From the IMG/VR virus record IMGVR_UViG_3300010885_015913, positions 1 through 55,681 of that record: a stretch of 55,681 nt of DNA, one strand, 5' to 3'. Both the position numbers and the translations under genes were made by a program. The stretch is from a virus. Positions 33,249 to 42,657 of this stretch are shown here, one piece after another (position 1 is the stretch's first letter; the number at the start of each line of letters is the position of its first letter). The notes beneath the pieces were generated by a model, which worked only from the letters and a program-made list of their open reading frames with translations, had not been told where the DNA came from and did no database searches.

Positions 33249-34733
33249 TTATCTACCTACAAAAGGATTATGCTTGCTATACAACTCGTCGTAATACTTA
33301 CTAAAACGATCCATTACAGTATTATAGTCAGAAGAATTGAAGAACTCACCAAAGTCTGAAGTATTGCCATATTGCTTATTCCATGACCCATATAGCTTAT
33401 TCAATTCACCACGCATGTTCATACCAATGATATTCTCTTTAGCGTAATACTTAATGGCTTCAGCTGAGTCTTTAGCTGTAATCATTGGTGCTTGCAGAAG
33501 AGTTACGTCAGCATTAGAGATTTGTGGGCCAAGGATGGACTTATTAACTCGAGCATTTTCAAAGAATTGCTTGGCAATGATATTACTAACTCGTGCCAAA
33601 ACTTGTTGCTCAGCTGGAGGCAGTTGTACTTTGGATAAGAACTCCTGTACAGGCACTGAGAAAGAACCCCATGGAGTTGATACACCTTTTTCAGCAGCGG
33701 CTTGTAAGCCACTTAGTAAACCTTGCTTTTGCATAATGCCTAACACTTGAGGGTACTTATCTGCAAGATCATGCAACTCACGAAGATCTCTAATAGATGA
33801 GTTAACACGCTCTGGAACCCACGTAACAATGGTGCCAATTTCGCCTTTAAACATTTCATCGCGCATCTTTTGGCGCTCAAGCTGAGCTTTAGCTCGATTT
33901 GCTAATGGCACATTACTATCAGCTGCCGTAGTTTGCTCAGCTAGCTGTACTGGCCCAGGAGTTGTGGCAGACATTGGCTTTTCTATAATAGGCTCAATGC
34001 CTGTGTCAACTCTAGTTCCCGGCGAATTAGGCACTATATTAGTTTGTAAACTAGCTGCTGGCACAGGTAATACGTTAGGCTCACTTACAGGCGCCGGAGT
34101 TGCTTGTGGCTTTTCGCCTAAGCCTAAGATTCTACGTGATGCTGGAGATAAGAACTTAGTAAAGTCTTCACCAAACTCAGCACGTTGTTTTGCAAGATCA
34201 ACTTCTTTACCTGCAACATCTACACCAAGCTTAATATTACCTGTTTCCATCTCAGCGGCGTTCTTAAGCATGGTGCCTAGCTCAGGTGAGCGTAGAGCGA
34301 CTGCCATGTAAGCCTGTGGAGTAATCTTACTAAGTAAATCAGATGGGATGGCGCCTCTTTGAATCATTGCCTGAGTTGTTTTTGGGTCAGTACCAAAGAT
34401 ACCTGAAATAATAGATAAGGCTTCATTTTGGCGTGAAACACTATACTTTTGACCGGCAAGTTGCGCTCTAAGTTGAGCAATAGGTAGCGCCATTTCTTGC
34501 GACTTTTCAACATCTTGGCCAATGGAGGTAGACGCTTTGCCTATGGCCTCTGAAATATTGCCTGTTCGACCTGGGTCAGCCATTGCCCCTGCAACTTTCC
34601 ACCAGTTAATAGGCTTTGCCGCACGAGATTCTAATGATTGCAGTATTTTGCCAACTGCATCCATATACTCAGTTTGAGCTTGTGGATCTTGCCCTATGCC
34701 CAATGGTGCAGCAGGAAGTGCTCCGGTTGCCAT
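33249..34733 (-). CDS. Putative internal/ejection virion protein
   Basis: 494 residues, mostly helical. An N-terminal region of WWKVAGAMADPGRTGNISEA and coiled segments is followed by a Pro/Val-rich linker (about 210-255) and a helical C-terminal domain (about 270-494, including QFFENARVNKSILGPQISN). No transglycosylase or other enzymatic motif is visible. It is grouped with two other helical Ala/Gln-rich proteins that end the virion operon, as P22/T7-type internal proteins often are. Confidence 0.6.
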   Translation of the reverse strand: MATGALPAAPLGIGQDPQAQTEYMDAVGKILQSLESRAAKPINWWKVAGAMADPGRTGNISEAIGKASTSIGQDVEKSQEMALPIAQLRAQLAGQKYSVSRQNEALSIISGIFGTDPKTTQAMIQRGAIPSDLLSKITPQAYMAVALRSPELGTMLKNAAEMETGNIKLGVDVAGKEVDLAKQRAEFGEDFTKFLSPASRRILGLGEKPQATPAPVSEPNVLPVPAASLQTNIVPNSPGTRVDTGIEPIIEKPMSATTPGPVQLAEQTTAADSNVPLANRAKAQLERQKMRDEMFKGEIGTIVTWVPERVNSSIRDLRELHDLADKYPQVLGIMQKQGLLSGLQAAAEKGVSTPWGSFSVPVQEFLSKVQLPPAEQQVLARVSNIIAKQFFENARVNKSILGPQISNADVTLLQAPMITAKDSAEAIKYYAKENIIGMNMRGELNKLYGSWNKQYGNTSDFGEFFNSSDYNTVMDRFSKYYDELYSKHNPFVGR

Positions 34734-34759
34734 AATTTATCCTTTACGCAATCTTAATA

Positions 34760-35779
34760 TTAGGCAATCATTGAATCTTCATTGCCACTGCCACCAAACC
34801 AGTCGTATTGGTAGTCACCCTTATTGAATACATTTGTAGAAGGTGTGCTGTTCCACCATTCACTAGCTTTGTCACTAATCTTCTCCCAAGGCAACTTAGA
34901 AATGCCGCCAATAATATTACCTAATGGCGTATTACCTGCGGCGCCACCATACGAAGCAGGGGACGTATTTAGCGCTGCCAATAAGCTACCTAAACTACTA
35001 ATCTGTTGCAATGGAGACGCAGCATACGCGCCGGGTAATGGTCCTTTGTATGTAGACTCAGTTGCTGTAGGTACGTTATAGCCGCGCAACAATCCTGAAG
35101 AAGCAGTTGCTGTTTGCAATGGAAATAACTGTTGCTGCTGCTGAATCTGCTGCTGCTGGCCACCTAAAGTAGCAAGGGCATTAATATTACCTAAGCCAAG
35201 AGCTTGGTTACTTGTTGCAAAATTGCCAAGTTGTTGACCTGCAGCTAATTGGTTTTGTACTTGATTTTGCGCAGCTTGCAAAGCTTGCGTATATCCAGTT
35301 TGCATTGCTTGTTGTTGCTGAGCTTGTGTAGCTAAGTTAGCATTATTAATAACTTGCCCTAAAGCACCAGCGCCACGAGAAGAACCAAATTGACCACTAC
35401 CCACAATACCTGCAGTAGCTTGTGGTGAAAAGTTTCTAGCAATATTTTGCTGATTTAAGTCACCTAATGTATTAACTACATTGCTTGCGTAAGGCGTCAT
35501 CATTTGCTGAGTCAAGTCAGCAAGATTAGTATTGCCAGCAGTTTGAGCTAAATTAGTAGCAGCTTGCAAAGTAGGTTGATACGCGCTACCTGCAGCACCA
35601 ACTGTATTATATGCTTGCTGCTGTAATGCAGTAGGGCCTATAAATTGAGCGCCTGCAGCTGCGCTTTGGCCTGTTTGTGCAAGGTTACTAAGATAATCGT
35701 TATACCATCCCGGCGTCGTTGTCTTAGACGCCTGAGTAGTGGTAACGTCAGGTAGTGCACTACCTTGTGCTAATTCCAT
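34760..35779 (-). CDS. Gln/Ala-rich virion protein, probable internal protein
   Basis: 339 residues with very high Gln, Ala, Asn and Gly content and a long run of QQQ-containing segments (GGQQQQIQQQQQ, about residue 205). Helix-rich with small-residue packing, and no Cys. This composition is typical of internal or tail-tape-like virion proteins of podoviruses. It lies 2 bp from the 817-residue gene. Function inferred from composition and location only. Confidence 0.6.
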   Translation of the reverse strand: MELAQGSALPDVTTTQASKTTTPGWYNDYLSNLAQTGQSAAAGAQFIGPTALQQQAYNTVGAAGSAYQPTLQAATNLAQTAGNTNLADLTQQMMTPYASNVVNTLGDLNQQNIARNFSPQATAGIVGSGQFGSSRGAGALGQVINNANLATQAQQQQAMQTGYTQALQAAQNQVQNQLAAGQQLGNFATSNQALGLGNINALATLGGQQQQIQQQQQLFPLQTATASSGLLRGYNVPTATESTYKGPLPGAYAASPLQQISSLGSLLAALNTSPASYGGAAGNTPLGNIIGGISKLPWEKISDKASEWWNSTPSTNVFNKGDYQYDWFGGSGNEDSMIA

Positions 35780-35781
35780 AA

Positions 35782-38235
35782 TTAACCTTTCAAATACTCA
35801 AGTGGCGACTTGGCCTTAGGAGGAATATTCTTATGCGATGCTGACCGCTTATGTTTACGTATATTTTGGCGCATTTTATCAAGTGTTAAGGCACCTGCTT
35901 TATTTGAACCATTTCCGAGAGCAGCAACAGTATCGGCATCAAACACATATTCACCATCAGCCAACATTGCAGGTATACTGTCGGATTGTCCATCACCTTT
36001 ACCTTCAACATAAAAGCCAGTTTTACCAGTAATAAACTCAGGGACATGCGTTTTACCGCCTTTGGCGTAATAACGCTTTCGTATTGCTTCTTGGCGTTGC
36101 GTACTCATACCGTCCCAATCTTTTGTCATCGAGTCCATCTCATTATACCTATATGGGTCATTACGTATTCTATCACCCAACCCTGTAGAAGAGTTATTAA
36201 ACTTAAAGTCGCCCGGCATATCTACAATAGGCTGCTCCCATGGACCAAGTGGGCTTACTACACTATCTTGGTTTGATGGATACTTATTTGTGCCGTATTT
36301 GTCATGCTTATCTAACGTATAAGCTTTTTGCAATAAACTCTGCTCTAACGGGCTAAGGTTATTAATGTCATCGCGTGTTTGTTCTTTTGACGCAATCCAC
36401 TCATCTAGCATATCAAATAAGTTAGTATCTTCAACACCACCACCTTTTTTATATCCAGATATTTGACGTAGTCCAGCAGAGCCTAGCGCGTCATACTGCC
36501 CTGCTGTTTTGCCAGAAAGCAATGCGCCTGGGTTACCCATGTAAGTAGTATCTTGCATGGCAGGCATTGCGCCATAAGTATAATGACTAGGGCCTTGTTG
36601 ATTGCCCATAGCAGGCTTATTTTTATTAAGTAATTGCGATAATAATCTTGGGTCCACTGCGCCTAGTTCAGGAGATAATTGTTGTAATTGCAAAGGCTGT
36701 AATGCTGTATTCTCGCCAACAGGCGCACCCGGTAAAACTGAGCCCGGGTTTTCATTAGGTAATGCCCCAAGTTGCTTTCCTGCTGATAAACTAGAAAGCG
36801 TGCTTTCAAGCCCCGTACCTGGGTCAATACCAGCGCTAGGCCCATTACCGCTAGGGCCATTGCCAAGTAACTTATTTACGCCACCTGCAATTTGCGCTGC
36901 AGTCTTATACGCATTGTAGCCATTCTTTAAATCTTGTAATATTGACGAGCTACCAATGTTAGGATTTTGCGGAAAGTTTTGTGTGCCTATATCGGCAGGC
37001 CCTTCTGGATCAATTTGATATCCCGGAGCTTCTGGGTTTTGCGTACGTAAAATGTCAAATTGGTCCGGTGTATAGCCGTTTGCCAACCAAATATTTTCTA
37101 ACGTGTCAGCGCCAAAATAGCCTGCCCCACCTAAACCTGCAGATATTCCCATTGCATTAAGAGGCGCGCCAGTATAGCCGGCCATGATACTACCTGCGCC
37201 CGCTTCAACGCCGGGAAAATAGCTTATGCCTGTATTTGCAGCAACTTCACCTGCAGTTAAGCCTGCTGCAGAACTTGCGCCACCTAAAGACCCTAAATAC
37301 CCAGCATGCTGAAGAACACCACCTACAGCAGGCAATAACGCTAAGAATGGCCCATACTCTTCAAAGAAGCTTGGGGCATTGGCGTATCTAGTAGCATTAA
37401 AATACTGAGCTTGTGGCTGACCTTGGTCATTAGTTACAGGTACAAGATTTCCGCTGCCATCAGCTTTATAAAGAACAGTTGCATGCTTAGCTAACTCGCC
37501 TCGCTTTGCGCCTTCCACAGCGTTAGTTACTGAGTATAAGTCTTTGCCTTTTTCTTGAAGAAGGTTGTAAATCTTACCTTGATCCAAAACCTTAGCGCCA
37601 ATACTCCCTAAGCCCCCACCAGCCGATCTTTGATATTGCTCTGGGTTGTCAATACCCGCAGCCTGAGCTGCAGCAATAAAGTCTTTATCACTTGCAGTAT
37701 AGCCTGTTGCTGTTTTAAACTCAGTGCCGCCCATGCCTGCAATATTTGCAACAATCCCAAAATTCCCTGCACCAGTTAATACTCTGACAGCATCAGATTT
37801 TTGATCCCAACCTGCGTTATAAATGCCATCACGTATATCTGAATTAAAAGAAGTTATTTCATTGCTGCGATCTTTGCCATACCTAAAATTCTTATCAATA
37901 ATAGATTGATTAAGAGTAGGGAACTGGCTGTTACTACTTGATGAAGACTGCGACAATGGCGCAGCTTGCTGCTGCTGTTCTTGTTGGCGAGGTTGTTCTT
38001 GTGGTTGTTGAATTGGCGTAGGCGCAGGGCGCAATGAAGATTCAGCAGAATTAAACTGATCTGACATTCCTCTAAAATCTATGCCTAACGCATCGCCAGC
38101 GCCACTACCGTCATTATAGACTGTGTAGGTCTTCCCGTCGGAAAATTTAACGTCCATAGGCGCGCCTTGATTCGATACGCGAATCTTGGCAACAGCGTTA
38201 ATAAGATCTTGTTGAAGTTGCGCTTTAGTAGCCAT
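35782..38235 (-). CDS. Large virion protein with KGG motifs and conserved C-terminal GEYVFDADTVAALG block
   Basis: 817 residues. The middle (about 290-400) is Gly/Ala-rich and may insert in membranes. The C-terminal region holds GYKKGGGVED, YYAKGGKTHVPEF and SIPAMLADGEYVFDADTVAA, then LGNGSNKAGA, a block seen in many phage virion-associated proteins. The C-terminus is basic. It may be an internal or ejection protein that contacts DNA. No enzymatic motif recognised. Confidence 0.65.
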   Translation of the reverse strand: MATKAQLQQDLINAVAKIRVSNQGAPMDVKFSDGKTYTVYNDGSGAGDALGIDFRGMSDQFNSAESSLRPAPTPIQQPQEQPRQQEQQQQAAPLSQSSSSSNSQFPTLNQSIIDKNFRYGKDRSNEITSFNSDIRDGIYNAGWDQKSDAVRVLTGAGNFGIVANIAGMGGTEFKTATGYTASDKDFIAAAQAAGIDNPEQYQRSAGGGLGSIGAKVLDQGKIYNLLQEKGKDLYSVTNAVEGAKRGELAKHATVLYKADGSGNLVPVTNDQGQPQAQYFNATRYANAPSFFEEYGPFLALLPAVGGVLQHAGYLGSLGGASSAAGLTAGEVAANTGISYFPGVEAGAGSIMAGYTGAPLNAMGISAGLGGAGYFGADTLENIWLANGYTPDQFDILRTQNPEAPGYQIDPEGPADIGTQNFPQNPNIGSSSILQDLKNGYNAYKTAAQIAGGVNKLLGNGPSGNGPSAGIDPGTGLESTLSSLSAGKQLGALPNENPGSVLPGAPVGENTALQPLQLQQLSPELGAVDPRLLSQLLNKNKPAMGNQQGPSHYTYGAMPAMQDTTYMGNPGALLSGKTAGQYDALGSAGLRQISGYKKGGGVEDTNLFDMLDEWIASKEQTRDDINNLSPLEQSLLQKAYTLDKHDKYGTNKYPSNQDSVVSPLGPWEQPIVDMPGDFKFNNSSTGLGDRIRNDPYRYNEMDSMTKDWDGMSTQRQEAIRKRYYAKGGKTHVPEFITGKTGFYVEGKGDGQSDSIPAMLADGEYVFDADTVAALGNGSNKAGALTLDKMRQNIRKHKRSASHKNIPPKAKSPLEYLKG

Positions 38236-38244
38236 TATGCAACC

Positions 38245-38490
38245 TTATGTTATTTGAACAGGAGTGATAGACATAATGCCAACTAACGCTGTTGCCCAAT
38301 CTTGCCATGACTTAAAATTTCTAGGGTCAGGTACACCTGAGTTAACGAAGTATCCAATACCTTGCATACCTGATGCCCAGTCACGCCACTTATCTTCAGG
38401 CACGGTGCCTAACTGATTAGAGGCAAACAGCTCTGCCATCAATGCACACCATTGATCCCATTGCATATTGCGTGGGTCATACGTAATCAT
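38245..38490 (-). CDS. Small conserved tail-module protein
   Basis: 81 residues, Trp-rich: DPRNMQWDQWCALMAELF and a second copy-like segment DPRNFKSWQDWATALVGIM. The two DPRN-W-DW segments look like an internal duplication of about 40 residues. It abuts the nozzle-like gene (1-bp overlap) and precedes the 817-residue gene. Unknown function, probably structural. Confidence 0.6.
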   Translation of the reverse strand: MITYDPRNMQWDQWCALMAELFASNQLGTVPEDKWRDWASGMQGIGYFVNSGVPDPRNFKSWQDWATALVGIMSITPVQIT

Positions 38491-40259
38491 TACGGGTTAC
38501 CTGTGCTACGTTCATCACCAAGATCTACGCTTAATAATAAGCAACCTTGTTGATACGTGCCATTGAAAGTATTACTTGTAAAACGCAATCTCATCTCACG
38601 GCGTTGCTCACGCATATCTATTTTTAACGTAGTTGAGTCAAACGTGTAAGGGTCAGATGGCTGATCTGTATCATCCGCGTAGCCTTTACCTGTTACTACT
38701 ACACTCATATCGCCTTGTTGCACAAAGTCCGGCTCGATACGCTCTAATCTAATATACCTATTCTCACCTACTGGTGCTCTTACACCGGGGCCGCCATTAA
38801 CCCAGCCTAAACTGTTAGTTTCAAAATAGGACTCTACGGCGTTAACGTTGGTTAGGTATACCTCATTGACACCAGTCTCATGCTGCCATAGAGCATACTT
38901 ACCTGCTGAGTCAGCTGTGTTGCCTGCCCAAATAGGATTTCTAAATACTTCTGAGAATGTACCGGCTGAGCGACGAGCACCTATTGCTTCACCAGCGTCA
39001 TACCACACTTTATCTCGTACGTTTAAGATAATAGCATCAGTACACTCAGTAGCGTCACCTTTAGGGTAGAACCACCAGATCTCACCCCAACGTGGAATTT
39101 TTGCAGCCCATACTTTTTGTCGTTGCGCGTAGTTTAGATTATCAAAGAAATAGTTGATATTGGTATTATTCTCAATTTCTTGAACAACGCCATTATAGGC
39201 CAAGAAGCGGTCAACGCCGCACCAATAAATAATGCCATCATACTCAATAACAGATTGAGAAGATAGTATAGAAGACTGCCCAGAAATTGTATCGTAGCGC
39301 CAATATAAAGTCTCAGCGCCTACTGTTTGTGGCGCGTAAGTTACACGAATCAAAGAATCCAAAGACCAAAATAATCCTGCAGGTGATGTAGTACCACCTC
39401 GCAGCGCCATGCCTTTAACTATCTTTGTTGCTGAGACGTTATTGGAGTTAGAGTCAGAACTTACCCAATTAGTAAAGTCGCCTGCGGCGCAATTTTGTAA
39501 AAGCCCATTATTACCATACACAAACATGTACGGGTAAAGCATAACTGCACCGCCCGATACGGCAATATTATTGTCAAACTTAATGCTTACGCCTGCCTGT
39601 ACAGTCATTGCTGGGCCAGTTGTTGTAACTGTAGTTGTGCCACTCGCAACTACAACATTACTAACTGTCACACCTGTAGGTATGTAAGTTGGAGTAGTAA
39701 CAGTCTGGCCTATGCCAATTCTATAATCTGCTACAGCAATAACAATGGTTGTGCCTGTAGTAATATTGCCTGTGAGTGTAAAAGTACCTACAGCGCTTAA
39801 TGCGCCACCGGGGAAAGTGCCAGTCAATACAGGAGTGTTGATCGCATTGTCAATATGCAATAGATTATTGCCTGGGTGAGCAATAATTTGTAATGTGTTT
39901 GTACCATTGGCATCAAAGCCAACATCAAACTGCCATAAGTTCTCGGTACTAACAGTAAAATTGTTGAGAGTTATATTGGTAGGGCCTGAGCCTACGCCAT
40001 CATCATCATCAACCTGCCACTGTTGTAAATAACTTGCAGATCCAGAATAGACATAGTTAATACCGTTTTGAGATTGCATAATCATGCCGCGACTAATTTG
40101 GCTAGCATTAAGAAAAATGCCACGATAGCCACCGATTTTACGAGCACGACCACGTTGCCAACGTACCCATCGCCCATCCACATGCATAGGCGAGTCAAAC
40201 TCAGTACCATCCCGCTGGATACCAGCAGGCACAGTTAAGGATATAACCTTAGCGGTCAA
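38490..40259 (-). CDS. Tail hub/nozzle-like protein (P22 gp10 / T7 gp12-like)
   Basis: 589 residues from a TTG start. The Shine-Dalgarno GGAGG sits in the 3' codons of the upstream gene. Early motifs DSPMHVDGRWVRWQRGRARK and GGYRGIF, then repeated beta-strand segments (YVYSGSASYLQQWQ, IIYWCGVDRFLAYNG, GEIWWFYPKG) give the beta-propeller plan of podovirus nozzle/packaged-DNA-stabilising proteins. A Thr/Val-rich insert lies at about 140-235. It would form the lower tail tube below the adaptor (41476). Confidence 0.75.
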   Translation of the reverse strand: MTAKVISLTVPAGIQRDGTEFDSPMHVDGRWVRWQRGRARKIGGYRGIFLNASQISRGMIMQSQNGINYVYSGSASYLQQWQVDDDDGVGSGPTNITLNNFTVSTENLWQFDVGFDANGTNTLQIIAHPGNNLLHIDNAINTPVLTGTFPGGALSAVGTFTLTGNITTGTTIVIAVADYRIGIGQTVTTPTYIPTGVTVSNVVVASGTTTVTTTGPAMTVQAGVSIKFDNNIAVSGGAVMLYPYMFVYGNNGLLQNCAAGDFTNWVSSDSNSNNVSATKIVKGMALRGGTTSPAGLFWSLDSLIRVTYAPQTVGAETLYWRYDTISGQSSILSSQSVIEYDGIIYWCGVDRFLAYNGVVQEIENNTNINYFFDNLNYAQRQKVWAAKIPRWGEIWWFYPKGDATECTDAIILNVRDKVWYDAGEAIGARRSAGTFSEVFRNPIWAGNTADSAGKYALWQHETGVNEVYLTNVNAVESYFETNSLGWVNGGPGVRAPVGENRYIRLERIEPDFVQQGDMSVVVTGKGYADDTDQPSDPYTFDSTTLKIDMREQRREMRLRFTSNTFNGTYQQGCLLLSVDLGDERSTGNP

Positions 40260-41473
40260 AACGTGCCTCCAGCAATCCCGTTTGTGGCTGTAAAGCCTGA
40301 GGAAGTAAAAGAACCTGCCAAGGCGTTACCAATAACAAAACCTAACGTGCCAGATGAGGGTAGATATAAACCAGAGTTTGCATCGCCTGAAAACTTAAGT
40401 GAAGGCACAGCCAAAGAACCATTACCTAATGTTAGAGCAGTAATAGAACTTGCTGAGCCTGATGCTGCATTATATACGTTGGTGCCATCACAAATAAGTA
40501 CCAATGAGTTGCCTTGCGGTACAACCACTGTGGCGCCACCTACAACGGCGGTTTTCATTGTAAATGAGAACGCACCAGTCGTATTATTGGTAACTGTATA
40601 TAGCTGCACAGTTGAAGGCACAACCACAATTTGATTACTGGTTAAAATACCAGAGTAGCCTTGTATGGTATTAGATGCTTGTGCTGAAGTAAGTGTCAAA
40701 GTTCCACCAGTGACATTCAATGCCAACTGAGTATAGGCAAAAGCATTGGATCGCCCATACCCAAAGGTATTCCATCCGGTGCCATTACTAACAATAACTA
40801 AAGACTCAGTTAGTTGTAATTGCTGCGATGCGTTACCATTGATAGTATCAGTACCCTGTGGCGTCAAAGTTAAGATACCTGAGCCATTATTGGCAATCAT
40901 GCAAAACCAGTTATTACCTACACTGGCTGCCGAGGGTAGCGTAAATGCACCTACACCACCGGCCCATACAGCAAACTCAGCTCTATCTGCTGCTGTTAAT
41001 GTTGTGTTTGAATAATAAGTAACTACACCATAGGCTTGATTAAGAGTTGTACTTAATGCTGTTAAGCCATAGCCTGCTAACGTTGCAGCATTTGCAGCAG
41101 ATGTGCCTGCGCCAAAAGTTACTGATGTCCACGTACCCGCAGTTGTAGCATTATTAGTAAGGTAGATATACTTAGAAATACCTGAGGTAATTGCACTAAT
41201 AGTTGTGCCATCACTTTTTACGACAGTAAATGTAGTAGCACCAATATTATTGATAAGAACTGACTGCCCCACTGATACTTGAGTTGCTGCAGGCAAGTAC
41301 AACTTTAAATTAGCTACTGTCGCAGTTACATCAATAATGTTTGCAACAACTAAATTATCATTGCCATTAACAGGCCATTGCAGTATAGTATCTGTGGCAA
41401 TCGATAAGCTTTCATACCCAACCTGAGAAGGTTGAATAGTTTGGCCAGTAAAAGGATTGACGTAGCTTGGCAT
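40256..41473 (-). CDS. Tail fibre/virion beta-rich protein
   Basis: 405 residues, beta-rich, Thr/Ser/Gly/Asn dominated, with repeated GTxTLxxP-type strands and a C-terminal SLKFSGDANSGLYLPSSGT block typical of fibre or spike ends. Its C-terminus NGIAGGTF resembles that of the 50064 gene. It is placed between adaptor and nozzle genes, so it may be a fibre or an attached spike. Overlaps the nozzle gene by 4 bp (TTTTGA/TTG). No signal or catalytic motif. Confidence 0.65.
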   Translation of the reverse strand: MPSYVNPFTGQTIQPSQVGYESLSIATDTILQWPVNGNDNLVVANIIDVTATVANLKLYLPAATQVSVGQSVLINNIGATTFTVVKSDGTTISAITSGISKYIYLTNNATTAGTWTSVTFGAGTSAANAATLAGYGLTALSTTLNQAYGVVTYYSNTTLTAADRAEFAVWAGGVGAFTLPSAASVGNNWFCMIANNGSGILTLTPQGTDTINGNASQQLQLTESLVIVSNGTGWNTFGYGRSNAFAYTQLALNVTGGTLTLTSAQASNTIQGYSGILTSNQIVVVPSTVQLYTVTNNTTGAFSFTMKTAVVGGATVVVPQGNSLVLICDGTNVYNAASGSASSITALTLGNGSLAVPSLKFSGDANSGLYLPSSGTLGFVIGNALAGSFTSSGFTATNGIAGGTF

Positions 41474-41475
41474 AA

Positions 41476-42111
41476 TTAACTTTCTTTAGCAATCGCTTGA
41501 CGATCGGCAAGACGAAGATCATCTTCGAGTTTCAATGCAGACAGCGCTTGACTATATTTTTCTTGAAAGATCTGCCGTGTGTCGTTCTTCAAAAAAGGCA
41601 TCGCTTGAAGCAATGTACCAAAGAGCATCACGTTCGGCGCGTTTTGTGTAATCCAATTGGTTTGATTGGATGATGAAAGTGGCGCAATTCTTTCGTAAAA
41701 AAGGATTTCAACTGCCAATGCAGTAGCTGGAGTAGGTGCTATAAGCCAATGCTCATAGTCATAATCTGCATAGTACTTAGGCGCACTAGTTGATGTGGCG
41801 TTAGGCCAGTAGGCTTTTAAATACTCGTATTTGCGCAAAAGAATAGGCTGCTTTTCACCTAAGGCATCTGTATAGCCCATGGAGACAGTTTTGCGCCATC
41901 TTGCAGGCTTGGCTAATACAGGATTGCCTGCCACAAAATTTGTTTGTACAACTTGCATTTGCCCAAGCGTTTTAATCTGTTGCGCAATCTCAAACTCGCA
42001 AAGAGTAATAAACGTGGGAATTTGATTGACTACGGCTTCATCTTGCCGTTCAAGATACTGCTTGACTGTCTCAATGAGAGAGTCATAGGTGAGCACAAAG
42101 GAAACAGTCAT
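41476..42111 (-). CDS. Head-tail adaptor (P22 gp4 / T7 gp11-like)
   Basis: 211 residues. The helical N-terminus YDSLIETVKQYLERQDEAVV and IPTFITLCEFEIAQQI, the middle WRKTVSMGYTD and KYYADYDYEHWLIAPTP, and a C-terminal helix YSQALSALKLEDDLRLADRQ give the plan of podovirus tail-adaptor proteins that bind under the portal. It precedes the fibre and nozzle genes in the same order as in P22-type tail modules. A longer, domain-bearing adaptor-like protein also occurs at 52671. Confidence 0.75.
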   Translation of the reverse strand: MTVSFVLTYDSLIETVKQYLERQDEAVVNQIPTFITLCEFEIAQQIKTLGQMQVVQTNFVAGNPVLAKPARWRKTVSMGYTDALGEKQPILLRKYEYLKAYWPNATSTSAPKYYADYDYEHWLIAPTPATALAVEILFYERIAPLSSSNQTNWITQNAPNVMLFGTLLQAMPFLKNDTRQIFQEKYSQALSALKLEDDLRLADRQAIAKES

Positions 42112-42137
42112 TTTATACCCTCAACCTGTACTCTGTC

Positions 42138-42163
42138 ATTATAAATCCAATTTAAGTAAAGAA
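42138..42163 (-). promoter_or_regulatory. Candidate minus-strand promoter for the tail gene string
   Basis: In the 60-bp gap between lysozyme and adaptor genes the minus strand reads TATAAT (42138-42143), 27 bp before the adaptor start. The -35 is poor: TTCTTT at 42158-42163 with a 14-bp gap, or TTTACT nearer. It may serve adaptor, fibre and nozzle expression separately from lysis genes. Confidence 0.35.
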
Positions 42164-42171
42164 CTGACATT

Positions 42172-42657
42172 TTATGTCGTAACGCCTAGGTATAAAACAC
42201 GTTCATCTTTACGGCGATTCTCAAGCCCTTTTAAGACTTTACCACCAGCTTTCGTATACTTCAGAAACTCTTCGGCTGCACCAGCATAGTCTCCTCTATT
42301 GTGCTTTTGCCGTAAAGTGCTACGTTGTAACGTCCCTAAGCCTACATTAAAGCTAAAACTGACCAAGCTGTCCAACCAGCTTTGGCGGCTGCCAGCAGTA
42401 GGACAATACGTAAGAACTCCACGTTCAAACCTCTCAAGGTCTTTAGCAAGTATGGCATCTACTTCTTCCAGGGTAAAAGTTCTATTCCAGCCATTGGGGC
42501 AAGGTAAGCCTATTCTATCTTCAATCTTTAGCCTGCCGTGGTTTGGATCAATCACATGACCCACACCTATTGTCCATAACTTAGCTGGACATTGATACGG
42601 CTTTAATCTGACGCCCTCGTGATGGGCTATCATATTTAGCGCCTTTGGGCTGATCAT
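42172..42657 (-). CDS. Endolysin: T4-type lysozyme (GH24)
   Basis: 161 residues. The catalytic region is HHEGVRLKPYQCPAKLWTIG: Glu14, Cys23 and Thr29 fit the E-8-(D/C)-5-T triad spacing of GH24 lysozymes, with Cys in place of the more common Asp as in some phage endolysins. The downstream block LVSFSFNVGLGTL and NRRKDERVLYLG are also typical. It degrades peptidoglycan at lysis. No signal or anchor sequence is seen, so release depends on the holin encoded next door. Confidence 0.92.
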   Translation of the reverse strand: MISPKALNMIAHHEGVRLKPYQCPAKLWTIGVGHVIDPNHGRLKIEDRIGLPCPNGWNRTFTLEEVDAILAKDLERFERGVLTYCPTAGSRQSWLDSLVSFSFNVGLGTLQRSTLRQKHNRGDYAGAAEEFLKYTKAGGKVLKGLENRRKDERVLYLGVTT

